Source: Winogradskyella psychrotolerans RS-3 (GTDB lineage Bacteria > Bacteroidota > Bacteroidia > Flavobacteriales > Flavobacteriaceae). From it: a stretch of DNA of 64,000 bases. A program made the translations under genes and the position numbers. The notes under the pieces were generated by a model. That model did no database searches. It saw nothing but the letters and a program-made list of their open reading frames with translations, and was not told the DNA's origin. This document shows, in pieces, positions 55,476 through 64,000 of the stretch. Where the stretch lies: contig NZ_ATMR01000034.1 in assembly GCF_000427335.1 (NCBI RefSeq), positions 62,001 through 126,000 of the forward strand, given 5' to 3'. The stretch's first letter is position 1. The number at the start of each line of letters is the position of its first letter.

Positions 55476-57989
55476 ATGATATTAAGTAAACACGAATTTG
55501 GTTTCAACTTTTATGAAGACGAAACATCTTTTGAAAAAATTAAAGGATGTGAAAATTACCCAGAAGATTTTTATTACGAGATTTTTGTACTCGCAAAATC
55601 TACTAAAAACAAACAGATTAGAACCGAGTGTGCCAATATCATAAAAAAGCAGGCGCCAGAAGCTTTACAACTCGCTTTTAAAAGTCGAAAAAAAATAACT
55701 ACAATACAGGATTCTCAATCTTTTAACAAGAAACTGATTGCTATATTAGAGTACGGAGTTCTATCAGAGGACTTAGACCTTTTTAAACTTTATACACTAG
55801 TTTGTAAGCGTTTAACGCTTTCGCTTGAATATAGAAGTAAAGAGGTTATTGAACTTTTCATAGAAACACCACATCTTTTAAGTCAGTTTAACGGTGTTAA
55901 AGAATTAACAATTAGCACCTCTAGGCAGAAAGAAGGTTTTAGTAACGTTGTAAACAACATAACGCAACTTTCTTCATTAGAGAAACTTGAACTTGACATT
56001 GATTATAAATACATACCAGAAGAACTAGAACGATTAGTTAACTTAAAAGAGTTTATACTAGCAGCACCTAATTTGGTATGGGTTCCCGTAGGAATAACAA
56101 AACTAAAAACACTTAAAAAGTTGGAGTTTAGAGGAAGTTTTCCTTTTGGTAATGACGAACCTAACCCTAACATAGTTAACTTTACTTGGCTTAAAGAATT
56201 GACAAGTTTAAAGCATTTAAAAATAGGTTCTTTTGCGGTACAAGACCTTTCTGATGTTGAGCTTCCGGCAAGTTTAAAAAATTTAGAGCTTTTTAGGTTT
56301 GAGAATTTAACCGCTTTACCAGAAACACTTGGTCACTTACCAAAACTAAAAAAATTGAGGCTAAGTGGTATGAGGGAACTAGAACAATTTCCTGCATCTG
56401 TTAGTGAATTTAAAACCTTAGAGGTTTTAGAAGCTATTCATTTATCTAAATTAAAAAAAGTTCCTGCTGCTTTTATTTTTGGACCCAATATTAAACGTTT
56501 ACTAGGTTTGTATACAGAGTTTATGCCTTATGGTGAAACACCTGTAACTAATCTAAAAAGAATTGATTTCACCCATCCAGAGCTTCTTAGTTTTGTATTA
56601 GATAATGCCTTGTCTTTTACTAATTTAAAAGAGATAGAAATTAATTGTGATGCACCAAAAAGAAGAAGTGCACATACGCTTTCTGCATTTAAAAAACTTA
56701 AAAACCTTAAGTATAGATTAGCGCATCATTTAGAATGGATTTTAGAGGATATTCACGAATGTAAAAAGCTAGAAGACGTTCTTATTTATGGAATATATAA
56801 TAGGACTGATGCTGAAATAACAAACGCTGATTTTACTAATTTTCCTCAGGCATTTTCTAGAATAGAGCATTTGCAAACCTTAAAAGTACACCGTGCAAAA
56901 GCACTAGTTTTAAATACAGATTATTTACCTATAAAGACAGACAGTCTTACCATTACAGATATAAAAGTAATTGAGCCAGGTGTTGAAGATTTTGAGGTAA
57001 CTAATCTAAAAGTAATAGATACACCTATTACCGCATTGCAAAAGTTTTATTCGGTAATACGTGCCAAAAAAATGAAATTAGGCGATGAAAATAGTGTTAA
57101 AAATGAGACTTTAGATTTTGATAATTTTAAAGACCCTGAAAGCATTAAAGATTTTATATTTAATAGTAATGTAAAAGGCTTAGATAAGGCATTAAAAGCA
57201 CTTTGTAACTTACAAACACTAACCATTGATTTTAATGTAGATAATGCCGAACAAAACAATGGTTTAACCGCTTATACGCATCATAATTTAAAGAACTTGA
57301 CTATTAAAAATTTTAATGGTGACACTAGTGTTATTAAATTATTATTAGAGCATACGCCTCATCTAGAGTTTTTAGAAATTTACGATTGTGTAGGCCTTGT
57401 AGATCTTCCTAAGGTTACTTTAAATAAACTAAAAACGCTAAAATTATTTTATAGCGATGATATACAGTCTATAGAAAACTTAACAGTGCCCAACATAGAA
57501 CTTTTTAAAGTTTTATCGTGTGACAATTTTGGTTACAATGCTATGGTTACGGCATCACATTGGAAAACGCTTAAGTTTCTTTGGCTACAAAGCATTAGTC
57601 AAGATCTTGAAACCTACCCAGAGACCATTGCAGACTTAAATTTAAACACCTTTTTTATTGATGGATTTTTAACTAAAAGACAAATCCCAAAATGGATAGG
57701 CAGAATGAAATCCTTACGAGTTTTAGGTATAGAAAACTTTAAGTATTCCCCATTACCGGAAGAATTAGCCGAATTAACCCAATTAAAAATAATGAGTATC
57801 AGAGGGTGTGATTTTACAGAACAAGTATCTGATAAATTTAAGAATCTGAATTTAGAGGATTTAATTTACAGGTATTCAAAATTTAATGGAAACAATATGA
57901 AATCGTCTAAATTTTACGCATTAGCTAAAAATAAAATCTTAAAAGAGGATTTTGATAACAGAGATGAAAAATATAATCTGTGCTGTTAA
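55476..57989 (+). CDS. Leucine-rich-repeat protein A
   Basis: This 837-residue soluble protein has an N-terminal helical domain (about 1-130) containing NYPEDFYYEIFVLAKSTKNK and ECANIIKKQAPEALQLAFKSRKK. Irregular leucine-rich repeats follow to the end (LKKLEFRGSFPFG, LPKLKKLRLSGMRELEQFP, SLRVLGIENFKYSPLPEELAELTQLKIMSIRGC). LRR arrays form curved binding surfaces. There is no signal peptide, so it should be cytoplasmic. It heads a two-gene unit with its paralogue and shares a divergent control region with the DUF4132 protein. LRR and DUF4132 proteins are frequent neighbours, so a joint complex is plausible. Confidence 0.88.
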   Translation: MILSKHEFGFNFYEDETSFEKIKGCENYPEDFYYEIFVLAKSTKNKQIRTECANIIKKQAPEALQLAFKSRKKITTIQDSQSFNKKLIAILEYGVLSEDLDLFKLYTLVCKRLTLSLEYRSKEVIELFIETPHLLSQFNGVKELTISTSRQKEGFSNVVNNITQLSSLEKLELDIDYKYIPEELERLVNLKEFILAAPNLVWVPVGITKLKTLKKLEFRGSFPFGNDEPNPNIVNFTWLKELTSLKHLKIGSFAVQDLSDVELPASLKNLELFRFENLTALPETLGHLPKLKKLRLSGMRELEQFPASVSEFKTLEVLEAIHLSKLKKVPAAFIFGPNIKRLLGLYTEFMPYGETPVTNLKRIDFTHPELLSFVLDNALSFTNLKEIEINCDAPKRRSAHTLSAFKKLKNLKYRLAHHLEWILEDIHECKKLEDVLIYGIYNRTDAEITNADFTNFPQAFSRIEHLQTLKVHRAKALVLNTDYLPIKTDSLTITDIKVIEPGVEDFEVTNLKVIDTPITALQKFYSVIRAKKMKLGDENSVKNETLDFDNFKDPESIKDFIFNSNVKGLDKALKALCNLQTLTIDFNVDNAEQNNGLTAYTHHNLKNLTIKNFNGDTSVIKLLLEHTPHLEFLEIYDCVGLVDLPKVTLNKLKTLKLFYSDDIQSIENLTVPNIELFKVLSCDNFGYNAMVTASHWKTLKFLWLQSISQDLETYPETIADLNLNTFFIDGFLTKRQIPKWIGRMKSLRVLGIENFKYSPLPEELAELTQLKIMSIRGCDFTEQVSDKFKNLNLEDLIYRYSKFNGNNMKSSKFYALAKNKILKEDFDNRDEKYNLCC

Positions 57990-58066
57990 AGAAATTAAAG
58001 CACAACATACTGTATCTAAAAAACTGTTTCTAAAAGAAATTTATACCCTAAAAATTAACGATTACT

Positions 58067-60610
58067 ATGACAAAACTAATAGAAAATCCTGTTTTTGATT
58101 TTTCTGAAATTGACAAAACTTATGACGTTATTAAGGCCTTTAAAAACTTTCCAGAAGATTTCTATTATGAAATTTTTGTGATCGCAAAAACAACCTCAGA
58201 TAAAAAAAATAGAACAGAATGTGCTAACATTATAAAAAAACAAGCCCCAGAAGCTTTGCAGTTAGCCTTTAAGAGCCGAAAAAAAATATCAAAGAAAGCA
58301 AAGCACGTCGCTAGAATGATTTCTCTTTTAGAATATGGATTGTTATCTGAAGACTTAGACCTTTTTAAGCTACATGATCTAATAACAAGTTGGCCACGAA
58401 CAGTTAAAAGGAAATCAGAATTGGGATTTTTTTGGTTTTCGATAGACTTCTTAGATCGCTTGTTAGAACATCCTCATATATTAAGCCGATTTAACGGTGT
58501 TAAAAGCTTAAGTATACGTTTACGAGATCATGGTAATAAATATGATAGTATTCTTAAAGAAATTCCAAAATTAACGTCTTTAAAAGAAATAAGCATCGAA
58601 GGTGATTTTGAGCAATTACCAGACGATATTGGTAGTTTATCAAATCTAAAAAAACTAAAGCTTGTTGTCCCTTATCTAAAAATGTTTCCAAGTACAATGT
58701 CTCAGTTAACATCCTTAAAAAAATTACGTATTGAAGGTGATTATTTGAGTCTTAGCTCTACGGACAATATGAATCTAACCGATTTTAATTGGCTTACAAA
58801 ACTTACGAAATTAAAAGTGTTGAAACTGCGTTTTGTCGGCGTTCAAGATCTGTCTCAAGTCGTGTTTCCGGCAACCTTAAAACAAATAGAATTCTTTTGC
58901 TTAGGAGAATTAATAGCATTGCCTAAAGATGTGAGTCATTTAAAGCAACTAAAAAAGTTTCAGATTTTATCTAAAAGCATAAATAGCTTACCAAGTGGTT
59001 TTGAGGATTTACCAAAATTAGAACTTTTTGAACTTAATGCGCCTAAGATAGATTCCATATCATCTACCTTATTTTTTGGAGATGCGTCTAGATGTTTTGG
59101 AGATGTGCCTAGACCTAAATTAGTAACAAAAATTACATACAGCGAAACTAATATTTCACCAATGACAGAAGTAAGTCTGCGAGAATCTATAGAAATAGAT
59201 TCGCCAAAACTACTTAATTTTGTATTAGATAACGCGTCGTTTTTTCCTAATTTAAAGACTATAACAGTGGATTGTGAAGCACTTGAAACCCCACATAATA
59301 CATCATTAGCAGTATTTAAAAACTTAACAACGCTTAACTATAAACTAGAACATAAATTAGATTGGCTTTTTGAAGGGATTGAGCAATGTACAAGTCTTAA
59401 AAATATTGAATTATACAGATTTCAAGAGTGGCATACTAAAGATATAAAATTAGCGGTTAGAATTTTTCCAAATGTGTTTTCAAAAATAGCACAGTTAGAA
59501 AACCTGACAATTAAAAATGCGAGTGCTTTAGTTGTAAATACAGATTGCTTGCCAAAGCATATTACTAATTTAACTATTTCTGAAATTAAAGGAATAGAAG
59601 CAGGGACAGCACCGTTTGATGTGTTTAATGTTGAAGTTAAAGCCACACCAATACTTAATTTACAGCAATTTCATGCGGTAATTAGTGCGACTAAATTTAA
59701 TCTTGGACATAGAAATGACGATGTAAATAATGTTTTAAATTTTGAAACCTTTAGACATCCAGAAAAAATTGAATCGTTTGATTTTACCAGTGATGTGAGT
59801 CAGTTAGAGCGTTTACTTAAAAATTTCGTAAATTTAAAAGAGCTTACCATTACGTTTAAAAAAGCCAATCCGGAACATAACAATGCATTAACGGCCTTTA
59901 AACACCCGAATCTAAAAGTATTAAGAATTGATGATTATAACGGAACTACCGAAGCTTTAGAACGTTTATTAGCCCAGACACCAAATCTTGAATTTTTAGG
60001 GATATTTGAAGCCAAAGGCTTTGATGATTTCCCTGCTGTAACCTTGCCTCAGCTTAAAAAATTAAGAATGCAGAGTGTCGCGCTTAAAACCATAGACAAC
60101 CTAAACGTTGAAAGTATTGAAGCGGTAAAACTAATACATTGTGATCATATTAGCGATGAAAGTATTGAAGTGATATCGCGTTGGAATGCTTTAAAACATC
60201 TTTGGTTAGAAGGCTTAGATGAAAATGGCAGCACGTATCCTGAATCGATTTCTGAGTTAAATTTAGAAACGCTTTTTATCAGTGCACATAACAAAGAAGA
60301 AAAAATTCCGACTTGGATTGCTAATCTAAAAAATCTACGTGTTTTAGGAATATACAATTTTAAACAAGTTGTTTTACCTGTAGAATTAGCTTCATTAAAA
60401 CAGCTTGAAGTATTAAGTATTAGTGGTTGTGAATTTTTAGAAAAAGTATCTGAAGACTTTAGAAACCTTAACCTACAAAAATTGATATACTGGACCTCTA
60501 AATTTAATGGCAGTAATATGAAATCTGAACTTTATGAGCCATTGGAGAATAAATTAGTGTCTCAACGGAATTTTGATGATATAGATAGTGAAGTACCTTT
60601 TAGAATGTAA
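58067..60610 (+). CDS. Leucine-rich-repeat protein B
   Basis: This 847-residue paralogue of the preceding gene starts 78 bases after it. The N-terminal helical domain is nearly the same (NFPEDFYYEIFVIAKTTSDKK; ECANIIKKQAPEALQLAFKSRKK). The LRR part has diverged, especially in the first repeats and the central region, while the last 100 residues again match closely (LRVLGIYNFKQ; LNLQKLIYWTSKFNGSNMKS). Conserved ends with a variable middle suggest duplication followed by diversification of the binding surface. It has no promoter of its own and ends at a strong terminator, which marks the right edge of the island. Confidence 0.88.
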   Translation: MTKLIENPVFDFSEIDKTYDVIKAFKNFPEDFYYEIFVIAKTTSDKKNRTECANIIKKQAPEALQLAFKSRKKISKKAKHVARMISLLEYGLLSEDLDLFKLHDLITSWPRTVKRKSELGFFWFSIDFLDRLLEHPHILSRFNGVKSLSIRLRDHGNKYDSILKEIPKLTSLKEISIEGDFEQLPDDIGSLSNLKKLKLVVPYLKMFPSTMSQLTSLKKLRIEGDYLSLSSTDNMNLTDFNWLTKLTKLKVLKLRFVGVQDLSQVVFPATLKQIEFFCLGELIALPKDVSHLKQLKKFQILSKSINSLPSGFEDLPKLELFELNAPKIDSISSTLFFGDASRCFGDVPRPKLVTKITYSETNISPMTEVSLRESIEIDSPKLLNFVLDNASFFPNLKTITVDCEALETPHNTSLAVFKNLTTLNYKLEHKLDWLFEGIEQCTSLKNIELYRFQEWHTKDIKLAVRIFPNVFSKIAQLENLTIKNASALVVNTDCLPKHITNLTISEIKGIEAGTAPFDVFNVEVKATPILNLQQFHAVISATKFNLGHRNDDVNNVLNFETFRHPEKIESFDFTSDVSQLERLLKNFVNLKELTITFKKANPEHNNALTAFKHPNLKVLRIDDYNGTTEALERLLAQTPNLEFLGIFEAKGFDDFPAVTLPQLKKLRMQSVALKTIDNLNVESIEAVKLIHCDHISDESIEVISRWNALKHLWLEGLDENGSTYPESISELNLETLFISAHNKEEKIPTWIANLKNLRVLGIYNFKQVVLPVELASLKQLEVLSISGCEFLEKVSEDFRNLNLQKLIYWTSKFNGSNMKSELYEPLENKLVSQRNFDDIDSEVPFRM

Positions 60611-60633
60611 AGGCATACACTTTATCGCAAAAA

Positions 60634-60663
60634 AAAGAGCTTCATATTTCTATGAAGCTCTTT
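60634..60663. terminator. Bidirectional intrinsic terminator
   Basis: The stem aaagagcttcata / tatgaagctcttt (13 bp, four-base loop) with flanking A/T runs lies between LRR protein B and the convergent tRNA-Gly. Confidence 0.88.
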
Positions 60664-60664
60664 G

Positions 60665-60737
60665 AGCGAGAGACCGGGTTCGAACCGGCGACATTCAGCT
60701 TGGAAGGCTGACGCTCTACCAACTGAGCTACTCTCGC
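60665..60737 (-). tRNA. tRNA-Gly(TCC)
   Basis: This 73-base cloverleaf has acceptor GCGAGAG/CTCTCGC, D-arm AGCTCAGTTGGTAGAGC, anticodon loop CTTCCAA (anticodon TCC) and T-arm GCCGGTTCGAACCCGGT. CCA is not encoded. It is identical to the copy at 61011. Confidence 0.96.
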
Positions 60738-60871
60738 ATTTTATAATTAAATTACTTTAATTAATGGTGTTTCAATATTTAAAATCGTCATGTTTAATTT
60801 AGATTGAAGACACGCAATCTGATAAATTTTTAAATTTCGTTTAAAACAAACGTTGTATTAAAAATCATTTG

Positions 60872-60953
<82 letters not shown>

Positions 60954-61010
60954 AAAACTTTAATTCAATATTTCAAACTAAAAAGACTCCACAATTCAGG
61001 ATATCTTTAG

Positions 61011-61083
61011 AGCGAGAGACCGGGTTCGAACCGGCGACATTCAGCTTGGAAGGCTGACGCTCTACCAACTGAGCTACTCTCGC
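61011..61083 (-). tRNA. tRNA-Gly(TCC), second identical copy
   Basis: The 73 bases are the same as those at 60665-60737 (anticodon TCC). It is first in the Gly-Tyr-Gly cluster in the direction of transcription. Confidence 0.96.
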
Positions 61084-61451
61084 AATTTTGATAAGCGAGC
61101 GCAAATATATAAATAATTTTTAAAATTGCTTTGATTTCTGAACATTCTCAAAAAAAATCTGACTTTGGCTAAATTTTTTAATGGAAAGGCACAATTAAGA
61201 AGTCTCAAAAACATAGAATTTTGCATTAATGCTGTGTATAAAAAAGCACTTTGGGGAAAATAAACAAGCAAAAAAACTAATTAGGTCTTACTAAAGTGCT
61301 CTTAGTTTCCATCAAGTACTAATCTGAATATAACTAAAGAAATTACTTTTTTAATAATTTGTTATTTATAATCAACTAATCACGAAGACCCTTTAAGTTT
61401 ATTACGGTAATTATATATCATATCATTAGGTTATTCTTAAAAATGGTTGAG
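61084..61451. other. Gene-free stretch between tRNAs and regulator gene
   Basis: About 370 AT-rich bases. The left part should hold the tRNA promoter. A 65-codon frame that runs into the tRNA is considered chance. No repeats or hairpins stood out. Confidence 0.5.
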
Positions 61452-63201
61452 CTATTCTTTAGATAGTTGATCTAAGAATATTTTGATGGACACATCTGAG
61501 GGGATGTTTAGTTTCTTTTTTAATCGGCTTCGGGCTACTTTTACCGTATCTGGTGTTACATTTAAGATTGTGGCAGTTTCCTTTATAGACAAATTCATTT
61601 TAGTTAATAAGCAATAGCGAATTTGTGTATCCGATAGATTGGGATATTTGTTTAATAGTTTAGCCGACATGGTTGGGTATTCTGATTCTATTCTTTTTGT
61701 AATAATCGATACGTCTGAAGCAGATTTGATAAGATCATTTACTTTTTGTTTGGCAGCTTCTAACTTTGGTATTACGGGTTTTTTTATCTCGTTTAGTTCG
61801 TTCTTAATTAATGTTAATGTTTCTATTCGTTGCGAAAATGCTATAGCAGAAGCTTCAAGTTCATTTTCACGAAGTATAATTTTTTCTTCGAGTAATTTTT
61901 TCTCATTACTCTTTAAAACTTCTATAATTTTTTCTCCTTTTTTATATTTTCTAAATAAAAGAATACTACCTAATATTAAAATGATACTTACGAGTATAGT
62001 ACTAATACTTAAATAATAGAGTTTTTGCTTTTTGTTTTTATTTCTAATAACTCAATGTCAAAACTTATTTGTTGGCTTTTTTGCTTTTCCTTAAGAAGTT
62101 TTATGTTAGAGTCAATATAATTTGAAAGCGCTTTTTTTTCATTAGATCTTAAACTATCTACCAGTGCATCTTTCTTTTGATATGTTTCTATAGCATTTAA
62201 ATACTGCTTATTTTCTGTGTAATATTCAGCCAGTCTATCGTAGGTGTCTTTTTTATATTCAGATCCATGTGCCAGTTTAATGGCTTCTTTTCTATAAGCA
62301 ATTGCTTTATCAAGATTTCCTGCAGCATGATAGAATGTGCTTAAATAAGCTGTGTTATTAAAAATAAGCTGATGGTCCTTATTTTCTAAGCAATATTTTC
62401 GCACAGCTAAGGCAGAGTCAATGGCCTTTTCGTAATCACCTAACCTAAAATAATCATTTGCTAACTTGTTTTTAGACCACCAAATTTCTGGAACATCATT
62501 AGTTTTTATAGCTATGTTTAATAATTCTTTATGCAAAGGATAACTTTTTTCAGGCATTTCCTTCTGGACATAATTTCCTGAAATATTTTTTAATAATATT
62601 TTTTTGTAAAAGACCCTACACCAACAGTGTCTTTTAATAGTGGTGTGAGTACTTCAAGTGCTTTGTCGTATTGGAATTTATGGTAGTAAATTTCAGCAAT
62701 TGAAACGTTGTAAGCTATAAACAATTTAGTGTCACCTTCTGAGATTAATGGGTAAACCTTAAAATAGCTTTCTAAGCCTTGCTCGGGCAATCCAAATCCA
62801 TTAGCTAATATCTGCCCTTTATTTAAGTAATACTGAGGAAGTTTTAATGCTTTAATTAGTAAGGTATCAGCTTTAATACTTTTTGTTATAACTTTTGTTT
62901 CAAAAAGATCGGCATAATGTAAAACACTATCAATATTTGCTTTTGCACTTACACCATAATACCAGATTAATGATTTATAAGCGGAAAGTATGCCTTGGTC
63001 GTAAGAGAGTTTTTTTGATTGTCGTAGAAGTTTATTGTGAACCAAATAAGCTTCTTCAGAGGCTTGTCCGTAAAATTGATTGTGTAAACTATCTAAATCA
63101 CTAATTTTAATTAAGGGTTCATTATTTTGAGCATAGCATATATTACCAAGAAAGAGGGTAAAAAAGAATATACTCAATTTTTTTAAGGCATTTAAAAACA
63201 T
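61452..63201 (-). CDS. Membrane TPR-HTH regulator, broken by two probable frameshifts
   Basis: Three consecutive frames form one protein of about 583 residues. Part one (63201 to 62590) has a signal peptide (FFFTLFLGNICYAQ) and TPR-like helices. Part two (to 62009) holds further TPRs (YEKAIDSALAVRKYCLENKD). Part three has a membrane helix (LSISTILVSIILILGSILLF), a coiled coil and a LuxR-like helix-turn-helix (MNLSIKETATILNVTPDTVKVARSRLKKKL), ending at 61452. One extra A in the run at 62599-62605 and one in the runs near 62029-62039 restore the full frame. The architecture matches the regulator at 20133-21770. It is divergent from the secreted-protein gene at 63806 and may control it (inference). 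Confidence 0.8.
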
Positions 63202-63805
63202 AATTGCTTTATAATTTTGTTAATTTGAGATGCTAATTCTTCTCAAAAGTGGGTTGTAATTTTTCTTTTATAATATAAGAGATTCTTTAAAGCCTTTAAT
63301 ATTAATGAAAGTTTATAATATAATTAAGGCTTTTAAATTTATTCGTAATTTTTTATGATAATCATGATTTTGAAGTGTTTTTTTGTTAATAACAATACGT
63401 CATTAGACGTCATATTGAATTCTCATATTTTTATTGTTAGAGTATTTTAAATGTTAATTTTTTTGCTTGTAAATAGTATTCTTAAGTGACCTTTATTTTT
63501 GCTATCTCTATTTTCATTAAAATAAATTTAGCTAAAGTTTGATAGTTTTAGTTAATTCTCATTTATTTTGTAATATTTCGGTTTTTTTGTTGTAATCTAT
63601 TCTTTTTGTTAACAGTCTGTTTTTAGGGTTTTGATTTGTTTAGTGTTTTTTAATTTTAACATGATTACCTTTTGATAACCCTTGAAATTCAAGAATAAGG
63701 AAGATAATGTTCAATTTTAGCTTCATAAGTTTTAAAACACTTGACTCTTTAAAAAAGAACGATTTTTTTATTCTTAAAAAACACTAACTTTTAATAACTA
63801 ACTTT
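63202..63805. other. Long AT-rich divergent intergenic region
   Basis: About 600 bases without a credible ORF separate the TPR-HTH regulator and a secreted-protein gene. An imperfect long-range stem (aaagccttt near 63289, aaggctttt near 63324) is present. No island-type operator was found. Regulatory sites for both genes are expected here. Confidence 0.5.
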
Positions 63806-64000
63806 ATGAGAAAAATTACTTTACTATTTTTGGTGCTGATTGCTTTTTGTTGGCGATCTAATGCACAGTTTACTGAGAGCTTTGAAACGGAAATTCCTGC
63901 AACATGGACTATTTTAGACCTCGCTAGTGCAAATGGATGGGTCTGGGATGATACACCAGAAGGTGATGGTGCACAAGATGGTTCTGCAGTTGCAAGGATT
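63806..64000 (+). CDS. Secreted protein, N-terminal part (choice-of-anchor/cleaved-adhesin type)
   Basis: The first 65 codons are in the window. The product has a signal peptide (MRKITLLFLVLIAFCWRSNAQ, cleavage near 21). FTESFETEIPATWTILDLAS and WVWDDTPEGDGAQDGSAVARI follow, the start typical of choice-of-anchor J or cleaved-adhesin domains in large type IX-secreted flavobacterial proteins. The C-terminal sorting domain is outside the window. It is divergent from a TPR-HTH regulator. Confidence 0.85.
   Translation, partial: MRKITLLFLVLIAFCWRSNAQFTESFETEIPATWTILDLASANGWVWDDTPEGDGAQDGSAVARI

Noticed and set aside
22425..60610. Prophage or conjugative element
   Set aside because: No integrase, capsid, terminase, tail sheath, relaxase or transfer gene is visible; only a TssD-like protein and a tRNA scar hint at mobility.
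61074..61271. 65-codon minus-strand ORF
   Set aside because: It overlaps the tRNA-Gly gene and has an unstructured composition; chance frame.

Overview
The window looks like a chromosome segment from a marine-type member of the Flavobacteriaceae (Bacteroidota). The basis is its AT-rich composition, flavobacterial-style housekeeping genes (bifunctional-type aspartokinase ThrA, ClpC, GyrA, PgpH), a type IX secretion (Por) tail, TPR/LuxR-type sensor-regulators, and Bacteroidota-type -7 promoter boxes (TAnnTTTG). All family names come from recognising the translations; no database search was run.

Layout. Bases 1-17.4 kb are ordinary core genome: partial thrA with a possible attenuator leader, nnr, a TlpA-like lipoprotein, hutH, clpC, gyrA with a TPR protein, a thiolase with an NlpC/P60 hydrolase, and pgpH. 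At 17.7-21.8 kb lie a secreted Asp-box/Por-tail protein and a membrane TPR-HTH regulator. At 22.16-22.20 kb, next to a terminator, is what looks like the 3' half of a tRNA-Arg(UCU), the kind of scar left by tRNA-targeted integration. From 22.4 to 60.6 kb runs a dense accessory island. Then come three tRNAs (Gly-Tyr-Gly), a second TPR-HTH regulator, and the start of a second secreted protein.

The island appears to be one regulon. Thirteen promoters, on both strands and from 22.36 to 55.42 kb, carry the same near-palindromic 16-mer (consensus TCACTGAATACCGTGA). In every case it is followed by exactly 22 bases and then a -7 box (TAnnTTTG or close). This places the site near -44, where an activator would sit. 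No similar arrangement was seen in the core genes. A LuxR-type response regulator and its histidine kinase are the last genes of the longest island operon, which itself starts from two of these sites, so they are the obvious candidate autoregulated controllers. The regulon covers an orphan TssD/Hcp-like tube protein, a VWA protein followed by an adenylosuccinate-synthetase-like enzyme, SMI1/KNR4 (SUKH), DUF1963 and DUF2314-ankyrin proteins, an endonuclease V-like protein, two lipoproteins, a giant DUF5724/DUF4132 (MolR-like) protein, and tandem leucine-rich-repeat proteins. What the system does is unknown; a stress- or antagonism-responsive defence/immunity island is my inference.

Sequence quality. 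At least eight sites show a reading frame broken by one missing A/T in a short homopolymer (20.02, 26.05, 31.43, 38.34, 40.85, 53.18, 62.04 and 62.60 kb), and one gene has an in-frame amber codon (45.98 kb). Adding one base restores a natural continuous protein each time. I therefore give repaired gene extents and treat most of these as probable consensus errors, although true contingency tracts or decay cannot be excluded from sequence alone.
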